Of a stretch of 64,000 nt of DNA, positions 1-9,800 are shown in pieces. The position numbers and the translations under genes were made by a program. A model generated the notes under the pieces. The model did not search any database. It was not told where the DNA came from and worked only from the letters and a program-made list of their open reading frames with translations. The stretch's first letter is position 1. The number at the start of each line of letters is the position of its first letter. The stretch spans positions 1,178,001 to 1,242,000 of the forward strand of contig NC_012860.1 in assembly GCF_000026945.1 (NCBI RefSeq). Direction: 5' to 3'. This stretch comes from Candida dubliniensis CD36 (taxonomy: Eukaryota; Ascomycota; Pichiomycetes; Serinales; Debaryomycetaceae).

Positions 1-195
1 CAACAACAAGCCTCCAATGCTGCTAATTCATCGGGCAGTAATCAAAACAGTACATTGAACCAAGCTTCTCCACAAACCCAACAGTTTAATCAAGCATCAC
101 CATCTACTACAGAGCAACCAAAACCTGTTGCATCATCACCAGAAGTTAAAAAGAAAAGAACTTATCAGAAAAAGAAAAATGCTCCTACTAATTAA
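1..195 (+). CDS. 3' end of a Gln/Asn/Ser-rich protein (partial)
   Basis: The window opens inside a reading frame that runs from base 1 to a TAA at 193-195 (64 codons visible). The visible protein is low-complexity, rich in Gln, Asn, Ser and Pro, and ends in a strongly basic tail (VKKKRTYQKKKNAPTN). Such tails occur in yeast transcription regulators and chromatin proteins, and the Lys/Arg cluster could serve as a nuclear localisation signal. No domain is visible, so no function is assigned. It converges with the FHA gene on the other strand. Confidence 0.75.
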   Translation, partial: QQQASNAANSSGSNQNSTLNQASPQTQQFNQASPSTTEQPKPVASSPEVKKKRTYQKKKNAPTN

Positions 196-717
196 TGTAC
201 CTTATAAAAATTTGACTTTGCATCTACATTATTAATTCAGTAAACGCTTTAAGATCTTCAACCAGTTTCTTAGATATATGTATATATATATATATATTGT
301 TTTTAATAAACGTTGAATATGAAAATAACAGAAATATTTATTGAACAGAAACCACTAAAACAAAATATGAACCTAAATAAACCCTAGTGAAAAAAAAAAA
401 AAAATACATCTTTAAGACTCCAAATTAGGAAAATATACGTTACTTAGGGTGTGAATAATAAGACGGTATCAATCAAAGTGGTGTATACAACTAAACCATA
501 TAATTAAAAAGAAAAAAAAAAAAGTGAGTTAGAAATAAAAGAATAGTAACAAAATCCAAAGCAAAAACATGCTACTGTTGAGTACAAAACCAAAACCAAA
601 AAGCTTTACTGAAAACAAATCCAAAAATACAACAAGAACAAAACTTCCATGAAAACCTTAAATAGTTGTAATCTGATCTCTTTAAACCAAATATTCATTT
701 CAAAAAGTATCGTAAAT
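196..717. other. Intergenic, convergent 3' ends
   Basis: This 522 bp stretch lies between two converging genes. It holds an AT dinucleotide run near 278-296 and several A-tracts, consistent with two 3' untranslated regions and polyadenylation signals. I see no gene in it. Confidence 0.6.
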
Positions 718-2439
718 TTAACTTTCCTCATTGGCAATAGAGCTACCATAGACACCAAGAGCTACAATTGTTGCAAAAACATAAAACAAACCTTTGCCCA
801 CCTCTTTCGTAAACGTTTTCCACTTGGACTCAGTACTTGCATGTTTCTTTCTTGGAGGTTGATTCGTCGATTCACAATCAGAATATTCTATAGATGTATG
901 ATGTTCCAAATCTTCCAAATTGTCGATTTCTTCATACCTTCTCTTTCTAGATGAACAACCGGAACTCGACTGATCTAAAGACATAGTTTCATCGTAGTCA
1001 TCCCCAAATTCTTGTGAACCAGTGCGTACAAGTTTATTATCTTCTGGAATTTCGATATTATCTATCTTATCGCAGTTGCTTCCAAAGAGGGTGGATTCAA
1101 CGTCCAGTTCACTTTCGAAATCGCTGTGATCATGGTCACACTTCTCAAGCAAAGAGTAATATTTTGAGTCATGGTCATCTTTCCGCGATTTATAGCAAAA
1201 GGTATCTAATTGCTCGTTGCTTCTTCTGTCGTTATTGTCGCCATCAGATTGATCATACTCACCAAACTCACCTTTTGTCAGTTCACTTTCGTCACATAAA
1301 ATGCTGATTTCATCTTGTCTATTTTTAATTTCATCCACAATATCTGAGTCAGAAAAATCATCGCTCGAACTAATATTAGATATTTCTGATTCAGAAAACT
1401 CTCCACTGGAGCAGTTATGTGATATTTCATTTGAATTGTTACCTTTCCAATTGCGTTTCGTATTCACATTAATACCGGAATCATCGGCCTCATGTTCGGA
1501 GGAAGGGACTTCTACAATCATTTTTGAAACCGGACTTTCAATACGATCTGTGGGTGATAATGCTCCAACAGAACTACCTTGTGTTTCGGTATTCTTGAGA
1601 TGATCAGACTTGGTAATTTCATTGTCTTCGAGGTGGCTTGGTTTTTCAGAAACCAAATGATCCTCCAGGTCTTCATCTGATACATCAATCACAATGATTT
1701 CGTCATCTGAGTTGTGTCCATTCAAGCATGAATTGTCATTTTCCGTAACTGTATTTGAAACAATACCAATATCAACAACTTCGACCTCATCACTACTTGA
1801 TTCACTGTCATCAGGAATTTCGTTTACTCTATCCGTAGAATCAGTACTTGCTACTAAAACAGGTTCTTTGTCTGCTTTGGTATAATTTGCAACCTGATCC
1901 CCTCCCCGTTCAATTGGGATTAACTTTAAAATTGAATCCTTGATGTCTATTCTGAAATTTATGACAATGGTGGGGTTATCAAACTCGCTTATTGGGATCG
2001 ATCTTATGTCTTTGTCTGTTGAATTGGCGGAAATAAATTCCTCCGTGATTTTCTTGATCTGCAGAGATGTCTTGGACATTATTAATCCAACAGTATCATT
2101 GGTATTCAACAGATGTTCAACACCAGGAATCAACACCTTCTCGTTATTAAGCACGGTTCCAAATGTAGAATTCGCGTCTTGGATATAAAATCCCTGTTCC
2201 CGGTCATATCTAATCTTAGCATGTTCCTTCGACAAATGGTTGTTTCTAAAGTACAAATTTGTCAATTTAGCAAACCTACCCTCTTGTCTATCTGAAGCCC
2301 TTTTGATGCTCACAGATTGGCCATTTATAAATGGGACGATACGTTCATCGGAACTTAAGGGGCAGTATGATATAAAACTAGAATCATTGATTCGTGCTGT
2401 CTTTTTGAAAGTCTCTTGCTTGAGTTTTGAATTGTACAT
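718..2439 (-). CDS. FHA-domain protein with C-terminal membrane anchor (Far10/Vps64-like)
   Basis: The protein has 573 residues. Residues about 35-130 form a forkhead-associated (FHA) phosphothreonine-binding domain: LSKEHAKI (Ser70, His73) and ANSTFGTVLN (residues 89-98) match the family's S..H and N.GT..N signatures. Residues about 180-520 are a long acidic, Ser/Asp/Glu-rich disordered region. The last 25 residues contain one hydrophobic segment (GLFYVFATIVALGVYG) preceded by basic residues, as in a tail-anchored protein. An FHA domain plus a tail anchor is the layout of yeast Far9/Vps64, Far10 and animal SLMAP, which tether the STRIPAK/Far complex to ER or nuclear membranes; that assignment is inferred. 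No clear coiled coil is visible, which differs from Vps64. It is divergently arranged with KOG1. Confidence 0.72.
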   Translation of the reverse strand: MYNSKLKQETFKKTARINDSSFISYCPLSSDERIVPFINGQSVSIKRASDRQEGRFAKLTNLYFRNNHLSKEHAKIRYDREQGFYIQDANSTFGTVLNNEKVLIPGVEHLLNTNDTVGLIMSKTSLQIKKITEEFISANSTDKDIRSIPISEFDNPTIVINFRIDIKDSILKLIPIERGGDQVANYTKADKEPVLVASTDSTDRVNEIPDDSESSSDEVEVVDIGIVSNTVTENDNSCLNGHNSDDEIIVIDVSDEDLEDHLVSEKPSHLEDNEITKSDHLKNTETQGSSVGALSPTDRIESPVSKMIVEVPSSEHEADDSGINVNTKRNWKGNNSNEISHNCSSGEFSESEISNISSSDDFSDSDIVDEIKNRQDEISILCDESELTKGEFGEYDQSDGDNNDRRSNEQLDTFCYKSRKDDHDSKYYSLLEKCDHDHSDFESELDVESTLFGSNCDKIDNIEIPEDNKLVRTGSQEFGDDYDETMSLDQSSSGCSSRKRRYEEIDNLEDLEHHTSIEYSDCESTNQPPRKKHASTESKWKTFTKEVGKGLFYVFATIVALGVYGSSIANEES

Positions 2440-3483
2440 AGCTTTTAGATAATTTCAAAAGTGATCACTTTATACAAACAAATTTTGAATAGAGCTGTAA
2501 CAACTTTAAATAGAAAGAAGGGCAAAAAAAAAGGGAGGTGTAGATAAGGATCTTTTATTTTGTAAAAGAAAAAAAAAAGGAGAAACTGTGGTTAGTTGAT
2601 AAGTAAGACTGAGGGTGGGGGGTGGTGTCTCCTGTTTTGTGCAACTTTTTATCGTGAAAGTAGTGTGTTTGTGTGTACAAATCACAAAAGGTAAGAAGAA
2701 GAAAATCCCTTAATTACAACACAGCTATTAAATGTTACATTCATTCTGATGTAGATGAAATAAGTACAAATGGTGATATCACTGAATATATTACTTGATA
2801 AGACTATGATCTTTGCATTTTTGCCTTTCTAGTATTTATACTCGTATCCAAGACTACTCAAAGGATTCTTTATTGTTTAACTGTAGAGTGGTCATTGATT
2901 TTCATCTTTTTTTCTTTTTTTTTTGGGGGGGTCTTGGGTTATCTCAAATTGATACCTAACTGATAAGTAGAAGAAAGAAGAAACTCCATGTTTTACTATA
3001 AGAATAACACCTTTATTCTGTGAATTCTCAGCTTACTAACTTGATCCATATATTTACACTGAGCGAGTTCAGTTATCTCAAGACTGCAAATACCTGAAAA
3101 CTGTTGTGTTGATGTCGTCATCAACTTTTCTAATATATCCCATCACTCTTTTAATCTTGTGTTTGCGTCATTGCTGTCCACCAATATAAAGCTTATTTAT
3201 ATAGTTAGACACCGGAAAAATGGACAAGCAACAACTTTTCTGAATAAGAAGAATTTGTTATTCATAACTCTGCAATTAAAGTAAAAACAAGATTTGTCAC
3301 GTGACCTTGGTATTTGATATTTTTTTTCAGTTTTTTTCTCTTTCTTTGTTTTGTTGTTTTTCAATTGGTCACTTACAATAATACCCACATTAACTAACAC
3401 TCGATATACACCAAGAATTAGATTGCTTTTCGTTGAAAATAATTGTATGTGAAAACAACATTACTGGGTTCTACTAGAGTATC
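2440..3483. other. Divergent promoter region between FHA gene and KOG1
   Basis: This 1,044 bp region separates two divergently transcribed genes. It has poly-A, poly-T and G-rich tracts (for example near 2919-2930) and one clear palindromic E-box (3296-3305, listed separately). I see no coding region or RNA gene. Confidence 0.6.
3296..3305. promoter_or_regulatory. Palindromic E-box, candidate Cbf1-type site
   Basis: The sequence GTCACGTGAC is a perfect 10-base palindrome with the CACGTG core bound by basic helix-loop-helix factors such as Cbf1, whose preferred site is RTCACGTG. It lies about 180 bp upstream of the KOG1 ATG and 860 bp upstream of the FHA gene, so KOG1 is the more likely target. 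Factor and function are inferred. Confidence 0.5.
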
Positions 3484-6400
3484 ATGTCAACATCACAAGA
3501 ATTATACACCTCACTTGGAAGGCGGCCTCCCCAGCAACCGTTGAATGACAAAATGAGACATGGGTTTGAAGTTGATTACAATTCTGAAAAATTCTTAAAT
3601 TCCTTAGCAAATACTTTTTACATATATTTCGATGACAAACGTCAAAATACAAACGGAAATCCATTAACAGAAGAAATGAAGCAGTCGGCTGAACTCTTTA
3701 AAAATTATCAACCTATATCCGACTGGAAAGTTATGAAAGAACGGCAAAAGACCATCAATGCAATTTTAGTGCTATGCTTAAATTTGGGTGTGGCACCACC
3801 AGATGTAATGAAGCCATCGCCATGTGCAAGATTTGAATCTTGGTGTGATCCATCCACTTTTAATGATACCAAGAAAGCAATAGAGAATATTGGGAAAAAT
3901 CTTCAGACACAATACGAAAATATTTCATCAAAAACGAGATACCGTCAGTCGTTGGACCCCTGTGTTGAGGACGTAAAGAGGTTTTGCAATACTCAAAGAA
4001 GAAATGCCAAAGATGAAAGGATTTTGTTTCACTATAACGGCCATGGTGTACCTAAGCCAACTGCTAGTGGAGAAATATGGGTGTTCAATAGAAATTACAC
4101 TCAGTACATTCCTATATCATTGTATGATTTGCAGACATGGCTAGGAGCACCCGTAATATTTGTCTATGACTGTAATAGTGCTGGGAATATAGTGCATAAT
4201 TTCAAAAAGTTTGTTCAAAAGCGCATAGATGACGATAACGACGGGAACCACGATCAAAGTGCACCTTCGCCTACTTCGGCCTATCTTGATTGCATACAGT
4301 TGGCAGCTTGTAAAAGTAACGAATTGTTACCGATGAGTCCTGATTTACCAGCTGATTTGTTTACATGCTGTTTAACAAGCCCCATAGACATAAGTATAAG
4401 GTGGTTTATCATTCAAAGCTCGTTGAAAAAAGGGTACTATGATGCATTACCTAGAAATTCAATAGGTAATATTATTATTCCTGGTAATTTGAATGATCGA
4501 AGAACCCCATTAGGAGAGTTGAATTGGATATTTACCGCTATTACAGATACAATTGCATGGACTTCTTTGACTAGACCCATCTTTAAACGTTTATTCAGAC
4601 AAGATTTGATGGTTGCTGCATTGTTCAGAAATTTTTTATTGGCTAAAAGAATTATGCCACATTTGAATTGTAATCCAATCAGTGATCCACCGTTGCCAGA
4701 TGCAGTTAGGTTTCACCCAATTTGGGACTCTTGGGATTTAGCTATAGACCAAGTTCTTTCCAGATTATTGAAAAGCGCCAAAGAAACAACTACCTTACCT
4801 CTTGCAGGCAACAACCAAAATGGTGGTGCCGCTAAAGGTGATTCTGTGTCTTCTGTGCAGCAACAAGCCAATGGATCTCAAACCACGGCATTATTTCCAA
4901 ATTTAGGTAATGTTCAGTACACTACATTCTTTGAACAGCAATTGACGGCTTTTGAGATTTGGCTTAAATTTGAAGGTCCATCATCAAAAACGCCACCTGA
5001 ACAATTACCAATTGTTTTGCAAGTATTATTATCGCAAGTGCATAGGTTGAGAGCTCTAATTCTATTGTCACAGTTTTTGGATCTTGGCCCGTGGGCAGTC
5101 TACTTATCATTGTCCATTGGTATCTTCCCCTATGTTTTGCGTTTATTGCAGAGCCCTGCACAAGAATTAAAACCTGTGTTGATTTTTATTTGGGCAAGAA
5201 TAATGGCAGTTGATTACAAGGGTACCCAACAAGAGTTGTGCAAAGATAAGGGATACAATTATTTTTACTCAATACTAAATTCACCCCCAATAAATCACGT
5301 GGGTGTGAATGGTAATGCGATTGTTAGTTCAGGTGCTATGTTGATTAACGATGATCATAAAGCAATGAGTGCATTTATTTTGACTTTGTTCATCAAGGAC
5401 TTTAAAAACGGGCAAAGGTTGTGTTTTTCTTCGGAGATTGTTACCAATTGTTTAAAATTTATACAAACTAGTGATAATCCATTACTTAGACAATGGTGTA
5501 ATCTATTATTATCGCAGTTGTGGAATAGATATCCTGAAGGTAAATGGGTAATTTATAAAAACAATTATATCACTAAATTATTGAACTTGATTGACGACCC
5601 GATACCTGAAGTGAGGACGTCAATTCTTGTTGCTTTGACCACTTATCTTTCGGACCCACCTCATTTGGCTTCTCAGCAACCACCTAACCCTGTTGCTGTA
5701 AACACTAATGATTTAAGAAAAGACGAAATTAGACAGCAAGATTTGAAATTAGCCAATGCTGTGCTTGGTCTCTTGGGTGATGGCTCGCCTATTGTGCGAA
5801 AAGAGTTGGTGTATTTCATCAATAAATTTGTCCAAACATATGCAAAGTTTTTCCTAGTCGTTGCATTCAATCAATTGCAAGAAGAAATTGTATTAATCGA
5901 GAACCCCAATTATTTAAATGATTTCAGGAAAAGATCCCCTGCATATGGATCAATATTTAGTTCAGTCTGGAAGGCATTGTTGATTTTGTCAGAGGATCCA
6001 CATTGTGAGGTGAAGCAATTGGCGGAAACTTTGATAGACTATGTTATGGTTCAGTTGAATGAAAGTGAGTTGTCAAGTTTGGTGAAAGAAATGCAAGATT
6101 ATTTATTAAGCAAGTCAACAATTAATATCAGTGAAAGCTTCAAGCCAACCAAGCCAGTTGTTAATAGGCAGTTGGGTGAAAACCGATTATCCTCAAGTGC
6201 TTCCGTTGGTAATAGACGAAATACCTTGTTAATCGATGGATCTTCACTAACAACCAGATCAGCTTCTGCTAATAATATCAGTAGTAACCATACTAAAGGT
6301 AATATGGATGATTCAGACGCTGAGTCAATTACATCAAGGATTAAAAGTTTGTCCGTTTCAAAACTTTTCAAAAGTTTCCACATTACAGAAGAAAACGACA

Positions 6401-7764
6401 TGAATAGTTTCACAAGAATCTTGAATCCAGGGCCCGTTCAATCAAATTATGGAAGTGAGTATATACCGAAAACCGCATTTTTTAAAAAGAGAGATTTGTC
6501 AAAGGCTCCTGAGTTGCCAATTGAATCGGGGTTTTTTGAGTATAGTTGTGAATATTTCCAGGAACCACAAATGTCGAGAAATGAAATTGATGAGCCAGGC
6601 TCCAAGGAATATGTGAAGCGTTTGTGGAGAAGAAATAGAAATGAATCTATTATTCAAGAAACGCAACCACAGAAGGAGATGGCGTTAAGGGGTGAATGGA
6701 ATAAAGATATCCAGATTCTTAACAATATAACACAACCAAAATGTATAAAATTTACCCAATTTGAAAAAATTTTAGTTGCAAGTGACGAAAAGGATAATAT
6801 GACAGTTTGGGATTGGGGAAATGGTCAAGTTGTTAAAAAGTTTTCAAATGGTAATCCTTTTGGTACAAAAATCACCGATATAAAGTTCTTAAATGAGGAT
6901 GATTTGCCGTTATTGTTGACTGGTTCATCTGATGGTGTGATTAAAATTTATAAGAACTTCCATAATTATGAGAATAGTAACTCCAGTGACAAAGATGAAG
7001 ATGGCTTTGATGAGGAAAAACGAGTAGAGCTAGTTACTGGATGGAGAGCATTGACTGATCTATTGTTGACTTCGAAAAGTACAGGTTTGGTGTCGGAATG
7101 GCAGCAATCAAGAGGTTCATTGTTGGTAAGTGGTGACGTCAAGATCATCAGAATATGGGATGCTCCGCGTGAGTTGTGTTTACTGGATATTCCAGCGAGA
7201 TCCTCGTCTTCAATCACGTCATTGACTTCCGATCAAGTGGCCGGGGATATTTTTATTGCTGGCTTTGATGATGGCAGTATTAGAGTTTATGATACCAGAT
7301 TAGACTCTCGTGAATCCATGGTCATGACATGGAAACCAACCAAACAACACCCTGGTTTACAACAATCAAACTATACAGGTTTAGGGTCTATTAGAAACGT
7401 GCATATGCAGCGAGGCGGGTTTAGGGAGTTGATAAGTGGTTCCTCAGATGGGATTGTAAACATATGGGATCTCAGATTACATGACCCTGTGATGACCTAT
7501 GCCACCCCAAACAAATCCATGCGAACTATGGATGTCCACGAACATGCACCTATCTTGATGACAGGTCTCAAAACTGTTGATATATGGTCAACAGCAGGTG
7601 AATGCTTAACAACATTAAATAATCCGAATGGATTCTCTGGAAGATCACTTAATTATTTGTCCAGTACTACATTCCACCCTCATAGAATGATGCTTGCAAC
7701 GAACTATAACCAAAATGGCCATATAAATCTATATACATGTAATGATACTGTTGTTGAATACTGA
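3484..7764 (+). CDS. KOG1: Kog1, raptor subunit of TORC1
   Basis: The 1,426-residue protein has the full raptor layout. An N-terminal conserved (RNC) caspase-like domain carries YNGHGVP (His187) and YDCNSAG (Cys230), in the position of a caspase dyad. HEAT/armadillo repeats follow at about residues 470-870, then a Ser/Asn-rich linker (about 895-990) and WD40 repeats from about 1085 to the end (for example VWDWGNGQVVKKF and IVNIWDLRLHDPV). Raptor presents substrates to the TOR kinase at the vacuole or endosome and controls growth, translation and autophagy in response to nutrients. S. cerevisiae Kog1 is longer, about 1,557 residues. A CTG codon at 7183 should be read as Ser. The start is the first ATG of the frame, downstream of a divergent promoter with an E-box. 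Confidence 0.97.
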   Translation: MSTSQELYTSLGRRPPQQPLNDKMRHGFEVDYNSEKFLNSLANTFYIYFDDKRQNTNGNPLTEEMKQSAELFKNYQPISDWKVMKERQKTINAILVLCLNLGVAPPDVMKPSPCARFESWCDPSTFNDTKKAIENIGKNLQTQYENISSKTRYRQSLDPCVEDVKRFCNTQRRNAKDERILFHYNGHGVPKPTASGEIWVFNRNYTQYIPISLYDLQTWLGAPVIFVYDCNSAGNIVHNFKKFVQKRIDDDNDGNHDQSAPSPTSAYLDCIQLAACKSNELLPMSPDLPADLFTCCLTSPIDISIRWFIIQSSLKKGYYDALPRNSIGNIIIPGNLNDRRTPLGELNWIFTAITDTIAWTSLTRPIFKRLFRQDLMVAALFRNFLLAKRIMPHLNCNPISDPPLPDAVRFHPIWDSWDLAIDQVLSRLLKSAKETTTLPLAGNNQNGGAAKGDSVSSVQQQANGSQTTALFPNLGNVQYTTFFEQQLTAFEIWLKFEGPSSKTPPEQLPIVLQVLLSQVHRLRALILLSQFLDLGPWAVYLSLSIGIFPYVLRLLQSPAQELKPVLIFIWARIMAVDYKGTQQELCKDKGYNYFYSILNSPPINHVGVNGNAIVSSGAMLINDDHKAMSAFILTLFIKDFKNGQRLCFSSEIVTNCLKFIQTSDNPLLRQWCNLLLSQLWNRYPEGKWVIYKNNYITKLLNLIDDPIPEVRTSILVALTTYLSDPPHLASQQPPNPVAVNTNDLRKDEIRQQDLKLANAVLGLLGDGSPIVRKELVYFINKFVQTYAKFFLVVAFNQLQEEIVLIENPNYLNDFRKRSPAYGSIFSSVWKALLILSEDPHCEVKQLAETLIDYVMVQLNESELSSLVKEMQDYLLSKSTINISESFKPTKPVVNRQLGENRLSSSASVGNRRNTLLIDGSSLTTRSASANNISSNHTKGNMDDSDAESITSRIKSLSVSKLFKSFHITEENDMNSFTRILNPGPVQSNYGSEYIPKTAFFKKRDLSKAPELPIESGFFEYSCEYFQEPQMSRNEIDEPGSKEYVKRLWRRNRNESIIQETQPQKEMALRGEWNKDIQILNNITQPKCIKFTQFEKILVASDEKDNMTVWDWGNGQVVKKFSNGNPFGTKITDIKFLNEDDLPLLLTGSSDGVIKIYKNFHNYENSNSSDKDEDGFDEEKRVELVTGWRALTDLLLTSKSTGLVSEWQQSRGSLLVSGDVKIIRIWDAPRELCLLDIPARSSSSITSLTSDQVAGDIFIAGFDDGSIRVYDTRLDSRESMVMTWKPTKQHPGLQQSNYTGLGSIRNVHMQRGGFRELISGSSDGIVNIWDLRLHDPVMTYATPNKSMRTMDVHEHAPILMTGLKTVDIWSTAGECLTTLNNPNGFSGRSLNYLSSTTFHPHRMMLATNYNQNGHINLYTCNDTVVEY

Positions 7765-8611
7765 TGGAATTATTATAGTTGTATAACGAAAAGGAACAAA
7801 TCCAGTCATGATAAGTTTAATTGTAAGTTCGCTTGTCTATGCCGTAGAAAACTGATGTCAGCTTTCTTTTTTTTTTTTTTCCTGTGGTGGTGTTTTTGCT
7901 CTTCGTTTAAATTATACTTTTCTATTTTTGTGTAACATTTTTATTTCCTAAACTCGGGAATGAATCTACGGTAAGACAGCTTTTACATAGTGGAGAACGC
8001 ATCATAGAATGGTCAGAGTCTAACATTCATTTATTTGGAGCTCCCAATTTATCTACAACTGATTAAAGCATACTTTGAGTCTGCTAAGGTTATAATCAAT
8101 ACTGTTAGGCATCAAATATAAATATTATGTATTTACGGTTGGGGAATGACTGCAAATAATCAAGAATTTATGAATAGTGTCTTCTTCCTTTCCTGAGAAG
8201 ATGGTTGGCTAGGTTTGTTAGACCAAACACAATTAGTACTATTAGTCCTTGTCAGATTCTTTGTCTACCCTGATTCTGGTTAATTGTTGGTAAATATTTG
8301 ATGGTGTCAATGTTTATGTGATGTTTTACGATTATTTCTACAAAAAAAAGTAGTGGTTATGCGAACAAAAGCAGAAGTTAAAAAAAAAAAAAAACTGTTA
8401 AGAATTTTTCATTTTGCATTTGTAACTAAGGTGTATATAACAAATTCTTTTTAGGAACCACAGATTATCTTCTTTTTTCTATTATTTTATATAATATTTC
8501 CATTTCTCAATTTATTTGGAATAGACTTGCAAGTTGGATTGTTGTGCTTCTGTTCTTTTTATTCCTACAGAGTTGTTGGTGTCATACAGAAAGTAAAAGA
8601 CTATAGAATAT
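7765..8611. other. Intergenic between KOG1 and MTM1
   Basis: This 847 bp gap lies between tandem plus-strand genes. It contains the KOG1 3' region with a T-tract near 7867-7880, a more balanced stretch from about 7930 to 8300 with some short stem-forming segments, an A-tract near 8381 and the MTM1 promoter. I could not support an RNA gene. Confidence 0.5.
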
Positions 8612-9661
8612 ATGGCAGAAGAAAACATTTCGCTTTCCCAAAGGATGATAAGTGCCTGTTCTGGCTCACTTGTGACTTCACTTGTTGTCACCCCATTTGA
8701 TGTCATAAGAATAAGAATCCAGCAACAAAGTATTCTACCGCAAGAACAACCTTGTTGTCAAGCACATTTCCCCGATCATAGTTTCCCAAAGCAAAAGGTT
8801 CCTATTGAAGTGGCTCCCGAATTATTTTGGATTCATGACAAATACTGCCAGTCTGCTGAATCATGCACTCGTATATATTCAACATTCCAAGGATTCAGCA
8901 CGGTGGCGAAACACGAAGGAGTTGGCACTTTATGGAGAGGTTTGTCTTTAACCTTATTAATGGCAGTTCCGTCAAATATCATTTATTTTACTGGTTACGA
9001 ATATATTAGAGACCATTCCCCAATAGGCAACCATCCTTTGAATCCATTGTTTTGTGGGTCGTTGGCTAGAACTTTGCTGGCAACATTTGTAGCCCCAGCA
9101 GAATTGATCAAGACTAGATTACAATCTATACCCACTGATCTGAAATCAGCTTCGCATATATTGTCCAATTTAATAAGAGATCTGAGTGCAGCTGTCAAGA
9201 AAGATGGTGTTAGAACTATGTTTAAAGGATTGGGCATCACATTGTGGAGAGATGTACCATTTTCGGGAATCTACTGGTCAAGCTACGAATTTTTCAAATT
9301 ATTTTTGGCTCTGGTTTTGAAGACAGACTTTAATAACTCAACAACGAGAGGAATTGATCACTGGAAAGTATTTGCCACTTCCTTTTTATCAGGGTCCATA
9401 TCAGGAACAATAGCAGCTTTTTTCACTAATCCATTCGACGTGGGCAAAACCAGAATACAAATTACAATGCAAGAAAATGAGAAAATATCCCATCCAAACA
9501 TGTTTAAATTTTTATTTAAGATTTACAAGAATGAAGGAATGGGGGCATTATATGCTGGGTTTGGTCCTCGTGTAATGAAAATTGCTCCAGCATGTGCAAT
9601 CATGATATCTTCTTATGAGGTGGGGAAGAAGTTTTTCAAGAATGGGAACAACTTTAGTTAA
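8612..9661 (+). CDS. MTM1: Mitochondrial carrier Mtm1 (SLC25A39/40 type)
   Basis: The 349-residue protein has the threefold mitochondrial carrier repeat. Signatures are PFDVIRIRI (28-36), PAELIKTRL (about 162) and PFDVGKTRIQI (about 273), each starting a pair of membrane helices. A loop after the first helix has extra cysteines (Cys48, Cys49, Cys79, Cys85), typical of the Mtm1/SLC25A39 subfamily and absent from most carriers. Yeast Mtm1 was first linked to manganese loading of Sod2 and iron-sulfur homeostasis; SLC25A39 in animals is required for mitochondrial glutathione import. The protein therefore probably acts in the inner membrane in glutathione or metal-cofactor supply. Its length fits the family. 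It converges with the Pil1-like gene 139 bp away. Confidence 0.9.
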   Translation: MAEENISLSQRMISACSGSLVTSLVVTPFDVIRIRIQQQSILPQEQPCCQAHFPDHSFPKQKVPIEVAPELFWIHDKYCQSAESCTRIYSTFQGFSTVAKHEGVGTLWRGLSLTLLMAVPSNIIYFTGYEYIRDHSPIGNHPLNPLFCGSLARTLLATFVAPAELIKTRLQSIPTDLKSASHILSNLIRDLSAAVKKDGVRTMFKGLGITLWRDVPFSGIYWSSYEFFKLFLALVLKTDFNNSTTRGIDHWKVFATSFLSGSISGTIAAFFTNPFDVGKTRIQITMQENEKISHPNMFKFLFKIYKNEGMGALYAGFGPRVMKIAPACAIMISSYEVGKKFFKNGNNFS

Positions 9662-9800
9662 ACAACGGCATAAAGAGAAACCATTATAAAGATTTGGGTA
9701 TAGATTTTTTAAATGAGCATGTATATAATTATCATATTTTATTTTATTTTATATAGAGATTTATATTTATTAATACATATATAAATCAATTATAATTTGG

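Noticed and set aside
7930..8240. Possible H/ACA snoRNA upstream of MTM1 (short stems, then ACA near 8228)
   Set aside because: The stems are short and do not form the two hairpins with internal pockets and an H box that the class requires.
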